Shown here in pieces: positions 10,834 to 23,125 of a stretch of 31,771 nucleotides of DNA (within the stretch, counting starts at the first letter, position 1; each line of letters opens with the position of its first letter). Position numbers and translations under genes: made by a program. This stretch comes from Polysphondylium violaceum (Eukaryota; Evosea; Eumycetozoa; Dictyosteliales; Dictyosteliaceae), in the NCBI GenBank assembly GCA_000277445.1, contig AJWJ01000263.1, forward strand, positions 1 through 31,771, written 5' to 3'. The notes below the pieces were generated by a model. That model worked only from the letters and a program-made list of their open reading frames with translations, made no database searches and was not told the origin of the DNA.

Positions 10834-13800
10834 TTATTGTTGTTGTTGTTGAGATAATGATACCTTTAATTTCTCAAATACATTTTGAGTATCTTTTTCT
10901 AAATGAGGAGAAATCAATAATTCTTCTTGAAGGAGTTGGGATACTGATTTATATTGTTTGAGATTCAAGAGAGTAATGGATTTATAATAGTGTGCCAATG
11001 TGAGTTTAGAATTTGATGAAATAGAGTCTGATAGTAATTGATTACATTGAACCATATCATTGGTGAATTGTTTAACATTGTTAGAAGTTGGTTTGGATTG
11101 ATGTAGAATTGAAATGGCTTTGATCAATAATAATGTTGAATTTGGTTGTTTAGATTGTTTGGATAAAGCACTGTCGACAAGTTTTGAAGCATCTCTGAAT
11201 TTACGTTGGAGAATATGGATTCTAGCAATCTTGGCAATGGTTGTAGAGTAGATACCTATTTGAGAATCATCACCAGTCTCTTGGTCATTGTGAGTGATGA
11301 GTGAGAGACATTGGTTGAGGCATAAAAGTGAGGCTTCAAAATTATTCATTTTCTCATAGATAAAAGAGAGGTTGTGGTAAATAGACAAGGTGCTTTGGGA
11401 GCAAGCAAGAGCTTCTTTGTATACTTGTATGGCTTGTTTATACTGTGATACATCTTGATAATGTTTGGCTTTGATCAAGAGTAATTCAACTTTGTTTTCA
11501 AGACAATCTTTGTGTTGGACGAGTAATTTGTCAAAGAGAGCGATAAAGTTTGGTTGATCAAGAGTGGCAGAGAGTTTTAAGTGAATGAGTGATTGACTAA
11601 ATTCAAATGCTTGTACAGTGGTTGGATATTTGGTTGCATCGGTCAAGTGTTTAGACATGACAATGTTGTAGCATGATTGAGTGGCTTGGTAGTCTTGGAT
11701 ATCATTGCTATAGATTGATTTATAATATAAGGCATTTTGAAGATAATACCATGGCATGTAGAGTGTAGGATTAGTGTGAACAATTCTTTTGAGTGATGAA
11801 ATTGATTGGTTCAGCGATACAAGATAAGGTGAGGCAACTCTAGACAATTGGGAACGAGCAAGGGTTTCATAAATACTATTGTCATTGATAATATCATTGC
11901 TGTTTTCTTTGGCAATACTGGCATGTCCCATCAATGAGTTGGGAAGAGGTGAAGGATCTGAAGGGAAATTCATTTCAGTTTGAGCAAGTTTAGTCCAAGT
12001 GAGGGGATCGTGAGGGTACATATGTACAGATTTGAGTAAATGACGTCTAGCTACATCTTGTTTACCTTGAATGATATAAACACTGGATTTCAAAAAGAAT
12101 AATTGACTAGATAAAACACCACTTTCTTCAGCTTTACCCAAAACATCAATAGCCTTGTTATAATCTTTGGCAATGATATAAATTGATGCCAAAAAGAACC
12201 ATAATTTTTCTTGATTGTTTTTGTTTTTGGATAAAAGGATTGGAATTATTAAAGCGTCAATACTCTTGATATCAGCAGCTTTTTTACGATACATAAGTTT
12301 GGCCAAAAGTAAACTTAAATCCAACTTTCTATCAGTATTCATTTCCTCTTGTTTACTAAGATTATCCATAATAGAGATTGATTTTTTAATAAAATCAATA
12401 GCTTGATCAATGTTGCCAAGATGATAATGATTCAAACCAGTGATTTCAAGTAATAAACTATTGCCAAATACATTGGCAGTAGAAACATCACCAAATGGTT
12501 TAATTGTTTCCAAAGATTCTTTGTATTGACCATTTAGATATTGACAACGAGAGAGATTGATTGACAAGAGTTTTAATTTATCTTGATAGCTTAATTCAAT
12601 TAGATTGGATTCTCCAAGAGATGGTGTTAAATTGGCGGTGGTTTGATTGGAAACGAATAGAGAGCCAATAGAGGAACTGGTTTGGTTGGTGTATTGCTTA
12701 CAAATACTCTTTTTATCTTTTTGATTGGAGACCAATTGAATGGCACGGTGGAGGTGTTGAATGGCCTCTGGGTATGATCTTTGGTTTTCATAGACAAGTG
12801 AGAGATAGTTGTGGCCATCAATAGAGGTGGGGTAGAGTTCAATGAATTTGTAGAGAATAGAGTAGGCAATGTCATATTGCTGATTCATAAAACAAGAGAT
12901 ACCATAACCGAGAAGGGCTTCACCGACAGGAGTGCTTTCCAAGGCGATGGCGATATGATGATAGTCGTTTTTAGCCATTTCAAGATACTCTACGCCATAG
13001 AGAGACTTGATTTCGTGGATGAGACCTTGAATAGACCAAGAGACGACGGAATCTGGATTATTGGATTTGGCAATCATCAAAGCAGAGTTGGCTTGGTCGA
13101 CAAAACCATGTTGGAGGTAGAGCAAAGCAAGATTGTTGTATGGTTGTGGTTTAGACGAGTCGAGTTGAATAGATTTAATGAAGGCGTGTTGGCTTTGTAA
13201 TGGATAACGATCCATCAATACAACACCCATAGCATTCCACAATCTGGCGTCGTTGGGCTCAATGTTGAGGGCTTGTGTAATGCATTTGATTGATAGTTTT
13301 GAGGCATTGTCTTGTTGTTCCTGTTGGTCTTTGTTTAATAAATAAAGGGTTTGGTAGTAATAGTTTAGCGAGAGATCATAGAGAGAGGCAGCGTTGGAAC
13401 GGATTTTGACGCATTGTATATAGGCTTCGGAGCCTTGAACAAGTTTTTCGAGGGCGTTAAAAGAGTAGTCGGGCGAAGTGGAGGGAAGGTAGATGTAAAA
13501 GGTTGAAATATCGCCCAAAAGTTTCCAACAAGAGTCAAAGCTCTTTTGGTCGTCCAATGCCATTTTAATAGATTTTTCGGCGGCCATCAAGCAGGTGGCG
13601 GCTTGATTAAATGATTTGGCTTTGTGGTGATCTTTGGCCAGATCAAGTTGGCACTGAGCAAGTCCTTTGAGTGTGGGGACATGATGGGGAATGCTTTTGA
13701 GGACTTGTTCAAACTCGTAGACAGCGTCTTGGTATAGACCCATAGTGTAGTCGAGCGAGGCAATTTGGAAATGTAATTCAGGGGCAGCTGAAGACGAGCA

Positions 13801-16072
13801 TACAATCTCTTCTGCTTTTTTGAGAGCTTTTAAAGAGGCAATATACTTTGTTTGACGTCTGTAAGCCTCACCCAAACCTCTCCAATAGGCGGCATTGTTT
13901 GAATCGCCTTTGATGGCATTTAAAAAGCAATTGGCAGAGTCTTCAAGTTGACTATTGTCCATTTGATAGAGTGCAAGACGGTAAAAGGCCCAGCTACAGA
14001 GTACAACATTTACTGGAAATTGTTTACGATTGGCAAGACAATGGGTGGTGATCTCCTTGTACAAAGATACAGCCAAAGAGATTTGACCAGCTTCTACATA
14101 GATGTCTGCCAAAGAGAGGCCAGCATCTTGATTCAAAATATCCAAAGAGATGGCCTTTTGATAACATTTCTTTGATCTCTCATTATCGACGCCACGATAA
14201 AGCGAGGCAAGTTGGGAAAATGTTGAGGAATAGTTTGGATTCAATTTGGCAGACTTTAGAAAAGATTGAGTAGCCTCTGTCTTTTTATCCATCTTTTTGT
14301 ATACAAGACCCAAAACATAAAGACCCAATGCAGTCTCTTGACTAGACATGGTTGTTTGGATCATTGATAGAGCACTATTAATATCACCATCACTGTCAAC
14401 AACAGCTATCCAACCTAAATATATATGTGCCAATTGTTTGTAGGCTTGGTCGTCGATGTTCTCCAATTTGGACAAATGTTGTTTAGCTTGTTGGTAGTTT
14501 TTAGTGTCAAAGTAGAGTTTGGCCAACTCAAAGAGGATTTGTGGGTTATTTGGACTCTTTTCCAAGAGACTGAGTAAAAGCTTGGTAGCTTTTTCGTTTT
14601 CACAACTGCTAGTGTATGTTTCGACAAGGATCATTTGGAGAGAGAGTGAAATATCTGAATAGATATCACCCATACGTGAGGTCTTTGTTTGGGCTACTTG
14701 GAGACCTTTGGCGACGGCTGTAACGACTCGGTCGAGAGCCCCACCGTTGTTTGATTCTTGATACCATTTGGCCAAACCTTTGAATCCGAGTATTGATTCC
14801 GGTGTTGAATTTAAACCTTTTTCAAGCATTGCTTTTGATTCATTACCATACTCTTTATTCAAATAAACGGCGCAATATCCTACACCAATCCAACCAAGAC
14901 CCTTGTTGTTGTGCTTGTTGTGCAAAACTTGCGATACCTCTGTCAATTGTTTATCATCAACCAAAGATCCATTCTCTTCATATAAACAAATCAATGTTTC
15001 CAATGCAAAGCAAGGATTATCACATCTGGATTTCATATCAATACAACATCTATAAATCTCTTGGCCAACTTCCTCTGTGTTACTACAACAATTTCTCAAC
15101 TTGAACAAAAATTGAATATAATTGCTATACATCCTTTCCAATACAATTCTAATTGACTCATTGGTATGTATATTCTTGTCTACGTATTCCTGTACACCTG
15201 TGTGATTAAATAATATATCTTTATATAATTCCAACTTGATTGATAGATATCTCTTAGTAAACATGTGATCACATTAAAATAATATCATTGAAACATACAT
15301 TTAGAGATTGAAGTAGTTCAGAGTCTACTTGATTGTCAATTTTTTCTTTTTCAATCTTTTGTTCGGGGGTGTGAGTTGGAGCACCAATAACATGTGCTTT
15401 GGCAGGATTGATGATTGGTATATTCTTTGACTTCATGATTTCCTCTGTGGCAGTTTTGAATCTTTGACTATAATCTAAATAGGTAAAGTTTTCCAATTGA
15501 TCGTAGAGTTTCCAAAGTTGATCGACCTCTTCTTGTTTAATTTCAGGCAACACAAATTTATTTATGATATTGATACCATCTGAATATCGGTTGGGTACAT
15601 TTGTCAAGACTAAATTTGGATTAGAGTAATATTGAAGTAACTTTATATACATCTCCTTCTTTTTACTTGCATCACTAATCAAAGGTATAATATCATTGAT
15701 TGTCATTACCAATTTTTCATATTCACTTGTTTTTGTATATAAATCTATTAATCCCTATATAGTATCGTATAAATCTAGATTAATATTTGTTTGTATCTCT
15801 AGATTTAGATATATCCATCTATATATCTATGTATCTATATTTACTCTTAAAGGAAAAGGAGAAGAAGGATTTAGTTTTGAAGCAGAAAGATAACCTTTTT
15901 CAGAAGCAGGGTATCTATCAAGATTATAATTTGATAGACCTATAAATAGAAATACATTGAAGTTCTTGTCATCATATCTTAATACATCTGTACAAATCTC
16001 CAATGCTTTTGTAAAATCTTTTTTCTCGATTGCCTCTTTTGCATCTTTAAGACATTGTTTAATATAATCCAT
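10834..16072 (-). CDS. SKI3/TTC37 superkiller complex TPR scaffold
   Basis: Exons on the minus strand, 16072-15845, 15754-15299 and 15252-10834 (introns of 90 and 46 nt, all phase 0), encode about 1700 residues, near the size of animal TTC37 (about 1560). The N-terminus (CLKDAKEAIEKKDFTKALEI, then FNVFLFIGLSNYNLDRY) matches the start of TTC37 closely, and TPR helices run along the whole chain, for example AQIHLGWIA-like and LGLYVLGLVYKKMDKKTEA units. In yeast and animals this scaffold holds the Ski2 helicase and Ski8/WDR61 WD-repeat subunits and feeds mRNA to the cytosolic exosome. The two upstream exons are needed to recover the conserved N-terminal TPRs; the long last exon alone begins mid-protein. 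The protein ends in a short poly-Gln run. It has few homopolymers compared with its neighbours. It diverges from the UBR-box gene with 327 bases between start codons. Confidence 0.9.
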
Positions 16073-16229
16073 TCTCTATCTATCTATATAGGTGTACGAA
16101 TGTGTGTGATATAGTATATAAGATACTATATAGTGAATGAATTGATATTTCTAAATTTATTGAGAATAAATCAGGATTGATTTTGATGTGCACTTCACCC
16201 ACCACAGCTATTGCAATACCTTTTTATGA

Positions 16230-16260
<31 letters not shown>

Positions 16261-16399
16261 GAATATTATGATTTTTTAGTTTATATTTGTAATATCTATA
16301 TATAGTGCCCATTCCTTATTTCTTTCTTTAGGTCTTGTTTCTTATGTATTGATATATTATGATATACTATAGCTATAACATTGAAGTCAACACAAAGAA
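16073..16399. promoter_or_regulatory. Divergent promoter between SKI3 and UBR-box gene
   Basis: The 327 bases between the two opposed start codons must serve both genes. They contain a hairpin with 9-bp arms (ATATAGTAT / ATACTATAT, 16109-16131) near the SKI3 side and a 28-T run at 16233-16260. No clear TATA box can be singled out because the whole stretch is A/T-rich. Confidence 0.6.
16233..16260 (+). repeat. T28 homopolymer flanked by GAATATT
   Basis: A run of 28 T is bordered on both sides by GAATATT (16228-16234 and 16261-16267). Dictyostelid intergenic DNA is full of such runs, so the matching flanks may be chance. Confidence 0.7.
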
Positions 16400-18491
16400 A
16401 TGGGGTTAGTTATAAGTAAATTCTTTGAAACCAATTTCGAAGAACAATCCAAATCATTCAATGTCGGATTAACGTATACCTTTGCTGATATCGTACAAAC
16501 TATACAAGAGTCATCAACCATACCTGAATTTGTACACAATCTCTTTTCAAAAATAAATAGATTTGAATTGGACGTATACTATGATAATCCTACATTCCAA
16601 AGCTGTACCTATGGTATGTATACATGATATCAGTTGCACTGGATATACATCATACAGATATACTAATAGTATAATAACAGCTTCAAAAAATGCAAATGAT
16701 TTCAAATACTTTATAACATGTACTAAATGCAAAACAACTCCACTTTGTATGTGTTTCTTTAGATTTAGGATTATATGATCTGTATATATTAATATTAATA
16801 TAAATAATAATAATAGGTTTATATTGTTTTTCAACATCTATGCATCCAATTGGATGTAAGGGTAAATTTAGTATTGAGCAGAGTTCTTTACAAAGATGTT
16901 GTTGTGGTACAAATGATGATTATAGTTGTCCACATCATTCATCTTATGTAAAGAGTGTATTTAAAGCAGGTACTTTTTCACAACATGTGAATTACATAAA
17001 TGTTACAGCAGATACACACGCATTCTTTAGATTATTGTTACTCTATATTGGCGGCACAGTGAGAAACTCTGCCTCTCTTGCACAGCTAAAGGAAACCAAG
17101 GTACTCGATCTCCTTGAATACTTGGCAACATTGTCATCCAAGTCCAAGATACTCAAAAAGATCATTACCGATGAATTCTTTGGCATTGATCAACCTCGAG
17201 ACAACCATAACGAAAAGGAAAAACAACTCTACAGTCCCTATAAATTTGAATTGCAAGACTATTACAATGTGTCCAGTATGCAGAGATATGGTTGTGTATT
17301 ATATATGGAGACCAGAGGTGAAATCTATGCTGCACATCTCAGTTTTCTCATTCAAATGTTTAGGACATCGTATAGATTCAAAAGTCACTTCTTTCGTTAC
17401 ACCTTTGAGCCAATCTTTCAAGGCGAAAGAGAGATCCCTGACACCCTTTGGGGCCTACGTCCCATCCTCCTCTATGAATTCTTTGTCGATCTAAATATAG
17501 TGAGAAGTCATATAACTAAAATGAATTTAATTTGTCATTCATTTGACAAGGTTGTATGTATACTTGTACACGTTATTAAATTAGACAAGGATTACTAATA
17601 ATCATAATAACCTTTTAGGGATTCAATTTAAAGACAATGGTTGACCCCTATAGAAAGATTGATATATATAGAAATGAATCTTGTTTACAATACTTGATTC
17701 ATGCATTTAGAAATTCAGAAGACATTAGAAGAAAACCATTTAAAAATGAAGCAGCTAGATTATTGATGCTCGTGGACTTTATAGATCTATTGAGTGTTAG
17801 TGAAAAATCAGTGTACAGTATGAGTAGTAATGGTAGACTCCCATCCGACATTGGATGGTATGCTGATGAAGCTATCTCTGAATTGATCCATCTCTTGCAA
17901 TACGTCGAACCCATCCTCCCTTTCCTTTGTGAGGCTCAAGTCAAAGACAACCAAAGAGGCATCAGAAGTAAATTCTTTTTTGCCAAACAAATCCTCATTG
18001 CCTCGCTCTCGATCAAAAGTGAACTCAAACACGCCCGCTTTCTCTCAGATACTGTGCACATGTGCAGCACATTTCCTCTTGCCTGTCGTTTGTTGAATTA
18101 CTTGCATCCACATGATAAAAAGTTGAATGACAATCCCATGTACAGAGGCAAGGCTGCATTGTATCCCGTGCAGGATATGGCAGTGTTTGGGTTACTCTCT
18201 GCACTACAGATTCAAGTGAGTCATGATTTTAGATCTTTTTGTTTCCACTATTTCCGTAGAATTGAGCCTATCCACACCACTTACAAACTCCTCATCATTA
18301 TTCTCCAATATCGATATAGCAGCAAAACCGATCAAGATGATATTATCTATCATTTTGTAAATCTCATTCACCGTGGCATCCCAATCCCCCCCACCACAGG
18401 TCTCTCTAATTCTTTATTCAAATTTATCGCTCCTCAACAAATTCTTAAATCTTTGGACCTCATTTCAACTTTATCAACAAATAATAATAAC

Positions 18492-18578
<87 letters not shown>

Positions 18579-19475
18579 CAAAATAATAATAATGTTAGTT
18601 TTAGAATTGGTGAACCTAATCGTTATATTTTTAATAATGAAACTTCAACGATTCTAAAGAATGACGATTTCCTTGTTAGAAGATCACCTACTCCTCCCAG
18701 AGAATTTGATAGTCCCACCAATACTCGAGCCAACAATAGAGTACTCAAGGAGGAATACAAACATTTGATTGATCCCTACTATGCATGGATCTCCAAAGAC
18801 TATTTAATCAGACATCCACCCAATGCCACCGATAAAAAGAAACTCTTTGGCGAGGTAATCACCATTGAACCACCCACCAAAAAACAACATTTCCAATTCC
18901 TTGAACAAGAACCAGTTAAATTATTCTTTTTACTTCGTACCACATACTTTTACACCACCCTCTTTGTCGAACTCAAAAACGCCATTGGTGAAAAAGCCAT
19001 TTTCAAGGACGACTATTACTCTATTATGCCAGAAATCAAACCAGAACACAAAGTATCGGTCATTCAAGACATTATGTATTTGTTGGCATGGTGTATTCAA
19101 AACTACTATGATAGACCACTCTTTGAAGGCACATTAGATTCCGCACTCAATCAATCTGTAAGGATGGCCAAAAAGAATGATACCAAAAATCTTGATGAAT
19201 TTTTTGCCAATCAAAGCCTCACTCCCTTTGACGAACTCAATGCTTCACCTATTGTCAATATAGTAAAAAAAAACAATATTTCTAGTGGTGGTTATAAATC
19301 AATCTTTGAAATTCTCAAAAGTCCTCAATTGTCCAAAGCCCTGGGTTCTTATCAAAAGATTAGAACTTTTATTTTAAATGAATTTGTGAAAATTGATCCA
19401 AGATTTAAAAATTTAATTGAAAATAATAATAACAATAATAGCAATAATAATAACAGTCGAAAAACAAAGAAATAA
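16400..19475 (+). CDS. UBR-box protein, N-recognin-like, no RING
   Basis: My exon model is 16400-16613, 16681-16746, 16817-17553 and 17619-19475 (introns 67, 70 and 65 nt; phases 1, 1, 0), about 957 residues. The 66-nt second exon, phase-compatible on both sides, completes a UBR zinc finger at about residues 69-136: C, then CTKC, CLYC, SMHPIGC, CCCG and CPHH, matching the C...CxxC...CxxC...H...CxCG...CxxH plan of UBR1-3. The helical part after it (LLEYLATLSSKSKILKKII) resembles the UBR1/3 region following the box. UBR proteins bind destabilising N-termini and ubiquitinate them. Here the usual CDCGD aspartates are replaced (CCCGT), and the protein ends without a RING, at about half the UBR1/3 length. 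The N-terminus MGLVISK fits N-myristoylation. A 34-residue-scale poly-Asn run is at 18481-18595. Confident for a UBR-type finger, less so for function. Confidence 0.75.
18481..18595 (+). repeat. AAT microsatellite encoding poly-Asn
   Basis: About 115 bases of AAT units, interrupted by one AAC and one CAA codon, lie inside the last exon of the UBR-box gene and are read as Asn (one Gln). Typical dictyostelid homopolymer insert between folded parts. Confidence 0.95.
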
Positions 19476-19568
19476 AATAAATTCCATATATATTAATTTA
19501 ATTATTTCCTAATCAATTTAATAATAGATATCTCAATTTTGTATAAATATTTATATTTATATTTATTT

Positions 19569-21131
19569 TTAAAATGGTTTAACTTCTTTTGATCTTTTTT
19601 CAGATTCACGAATTTCAATCATAACTTGAATACCGCAATATAACCAACAATAGGCAAAAATAAAAGCAATTGCACCTCCTTCGGAAAAGAAAGCATTCTT
19701 TACAAATGTGATAGAGTTTGTGAAACCATGAAGAATGGCTAGATTGGCAACCATGAGTAAAAAGATATTAAATGTACCAGCACATGCGACAATGTAACGC
19801 CAAAACCATCTCTTACGAAGAGAAAGACGTTTTGGACTATAGAAATAAAACATAATACCAATTTCAATGCTAAAGAAAACACAGTTGAGTAGAGCCCATG
19901 CGACCCAACTCCACCAGAGATCGTGCCAGAGACCAATAAAGAAAAAGATGATCCAAATACTAATAAACTGTGTCTTTTTACCACCCAATGGGATGTACAA
20001 GTAACGCAATGTCCATTTGTTGAAACTTCCATGCCATGATCTCCAGAATCCGGTAAAGGTATAGTTATTATTTACACAACGATTCATGTTTTCTGGTGTG
20101 TCGATACCATCAAACAAGGCAAACAAACGGAATATTCTCCAAATGATGAGAAACTTGACATACATAAAGTTGAGCACAACATAGCCAGTCAAAGCAACCT
20201 CGTCGCCACGGAAAGACATCCATGTGTCGGATTTATCAAATGAATGATAGTAGCAATAGTGTAAAAAGATTTCCAATCCCAAGAACACCAAGAGAATTTT
20301 GACAGAGGCTTTGATAATCTCTGCAAGAGACATGCTCTTTTGTGGACTGTATACCTGGGCGACAAAGGCATTAAATGAGGCAATGGGGCCGGCGATATAG
20401 AGTGGAATGTAGAATATGTAGGCAAGGAAATGGGCCAAAGAGTAGTGGTCGGCAGGTTGATGTTTTTCTTGTGCAACAAAATATGCATTCTTTCCCTTGA
20501 GATCCATAACGGGCTTCTTTATCTTCATCCAATGATAGTCGTTGTTGTAACTAATGAATCTGAGCATCGACACCTTGAAGTAGGTTTCCCAACTAAGAAA
20601 TCCCTTATTGCTGTCCAAGTATGGTCCCCACTCTCCAAGTGACTCTATAAAACTAAATTTATAGCCAGAGTATATATAGGAAGTCCACAAAATGAATCCA
20701 TTAAATACCCATGTTACAATTGGCAATAATTTAGATTTGGCAAACATTCTGGAAATTGTAAAATTAATTAAAGCAATTCCAAGAACAATCAATGATGCCG
20801 ATCCATGAACAAATATTAAAAATCCAATTGATACAAAATTATAAAATAATATTCTACTATATGGTTTATCCTATTGTATGTTTGTGTATGTAATTGTTAA
20901 TATATACACTATCAATGGTTCATCCTAGATTCAAATAAACTAATATTTACAGGAAAATTACGACGAATAAAATTACTAAATAAAACAAAAATTGATAAAC
21001 CTATCGATAATAATGGAAAGTTTTCTCTATAGATTCTATATTGTGTATCTGATAAATCTTGTTTTCTACCCATAAACCAACCATCTACTATACCATCATT
21101 TTCTTTTAATCCATCATTATATTCTATTGAA

Positions 21132-21180
<49 letters not shown>

Positions 21181-21480
21181 GATTCATTTGAGAATATGTT
21201 TGTATTCCTATCTTTATCATACATATATATACATACCATTTGATCTATTCAATATTTTACGTATACACATATAATAACCTATTACGATAAAGATATAGTA
21301 TATTATAAATTCTACAGATAACCAACGAGAAGGAGTTGCAGGATCTTCAACATAGACTACTTTTTTTTCATCATTTCTACTGTTATCCTCGTCATCATGT
21401 ACTCTTGTATTTACTCTACGAGTATTATTCTGACCTATTGATGGTGGTGATGATGTCATTTTGACTTGTTTTACATACAC
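19569..21480 (-). CDS. GUP1-like MBOAT O-acyltransferase
   Basis: Exons on the minus strand, 21480-21237, 21123-20951 and 20870-19569 (introns 113 and 80 nt; phases 1 and 0), encode about 572 residues; yeast Gup1 has 560. The first TM is near residues 53-77; the second exon carries the family segment GWFMGRKQDLSDTQYRIYR; the MBOAT core follows with FTGFWRSWHGSFNKWTLRY, YIPLGG and the conserved His in FFIGLWHDLWWSW (about residue 456). In yeast, Gup1 is an ER enzyme that remodels GPI-anchor lipids; Hedgehog acyltransferase-type proteins are relatives. The start may be the ATG at 21480 or the one seven codons later at 21459. The ATT microsatellite is best placed inside intron 1, since the acceptor TTTCAATAG after it keeps the frame and avoids a poly-Ile run. 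It is convergent with the UBR-box gene, 93 bases apart. Confidence 0.88.
21132..21180. repeat. ATT microsatellite in GUP1-like intron 1
   Basis: About 16 perfect ATT units (AAT on the coding strand). With the earlier acceptor at 21208 the run would be translated as about 16 Ile; with the acceptor at 21124 it is removed by splicing. The second reading suits the family better. Confidence 0.9.
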
Positions 21481-21866
21481 CTCGTCTTTAGTAGGGAGTG
21501 TCGGAGAATGAGAGTGAGATTATATTTTATAAAATTTAGTTAATTCCAATGTGAGTTATTACACACACAACACTAAACTAAATAAAACACACACTAATAA
21601 TATCTCTGTGATCACTTAATAAATCTTGCGAGATAATTTTATAACTATTACCTTTTTTATATATCAAACAAATCAAATAAAATGATCACTTTTTTTCATT
21701 TTTTTTTTTACAAATTTGGAAGTTCATAATTTTTAATATAGAGGCATCATTGCATTCCTAATCAAGCACAATGTACAACGTAGTCAGGGAGTGTTAATGA
21801 TCATCATATGTGATAATGAGTATAGGATATGTACATAAATGATTCTGTTTTCTTTTTATTTAGATA
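21481..21866. promoter_or_regulatory. GUP1-like promoter and CAMTA-like 3' end
   Basis: These 386 bases separate two genes on the same (minus) strand, so they must hold the polyadenylation region of the CAMTA-like gene and the promoter of the GUP1-like gene. An A/T-rich stretch with T and A runs at 21650-21740 fits the latter or a terminator. No discrete motif stands out. Confidence 0.5.
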
Positions 21867-23086
21867 TTAATTTCCAAACCAATCTTCTTCGACATTTTGA
21901 GCATGCTTACGTTCTTCCACAGAGACTGGTTGTAAATCGAGTCTGTTGAGTTGTGGGAATTTACTTATAATATAAATACGATAGTTGTAGTGATGATGAG
22001 GTGCTTTAAAAGGTGAAGGATACTCTTCATTGTCTCTGAGATTGAGAATTTGCAAACTAGGGTTACTCTGAAAAAGTCTAAAACAAAACAATTTGTAACT
22101 CTCTGTAAATGTGCCAACTTTTGGAAAATTAATCTTGTTGCACGATAGATCCAAGTCAACCAACTCGGGTAATGTTGGAAATATAATATGTTCAGTCAGC
22201 AAATTATTACTGAGATAAAGTGTTTCCAATCTATAAAATCCACTCAAAAAATCAACATTCCTAATTTGGTAATGGTGGTTAATATAAAATAAATTTAGAT
22301 ATATATCTAGATCTATAGATATAATACATACGTGATTGCATTATTCGATAGATCCAAGTATTTTACAGAATGTCTAAATTTGGGAATGATGAATATGGGT
22401 GGATATATTTTACAACGATCAAAGGCAATCTTTAATTTGCCACGATGATCAGAGGGAGTAAAGCAAAATGGGACAGCCTGACTTTGTTGTATTATACTTC
22501 TGACGGCATTTTGTTTACAAATAATGTGAAAATGAGTGATGGTAGCATCACCCCATATGGGACTTATAAACTCGAGGACAGAGGGTGCAATAGGTAATGC
22601 CAGCACTTCTATACCATTATCAAATACTGCCCAAAAAGAGTAATAAATACTGTTGGTCTTTTTATCAAAACAATCAAATCCAGATACCAAACAAATGATT
22701 TTAGTTTGTTCAAGTGAAGGTGATGTGTCTGGTGAATAGGAAACAATGGTTGGTGTACTACTACTGGTTGTGTTTGATGTCTCTGTTGTATGTGATGATG
22801 TATCTGTTGTTAAATCTTGTTGATCTAATCCAAGAGCAAGTTCATTTGTTGGTGATAATAGTAATGAATTATTATTATTACTATTATTGCTATTGTTATT
22901 GTTATTGCTATTATTAACATTGGAAACTTGTTGTTGCAGAGTCATTAACCCCAACACATTATTGTTATTATATTCTATATTATCTTTTTCATCTTTTGAT
23001 GTTATTATAGTTGTTGTATTTGTGGTATAGGTATTTGCAAAGTTATTGTGTTGCTGTTGTTGATCCATATGATGTAAGTTTTGTTG

Positions 23087-23125
<39 letters not shown>

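Noticed and set aside
16400-19475. Sphingomyelin phosphodiesterase 4-like protein
   Set aside because: A faint N-terminal resemblance was considered first, but the completed UBR zinc finger explains the conserved Cys/His pattern far better.
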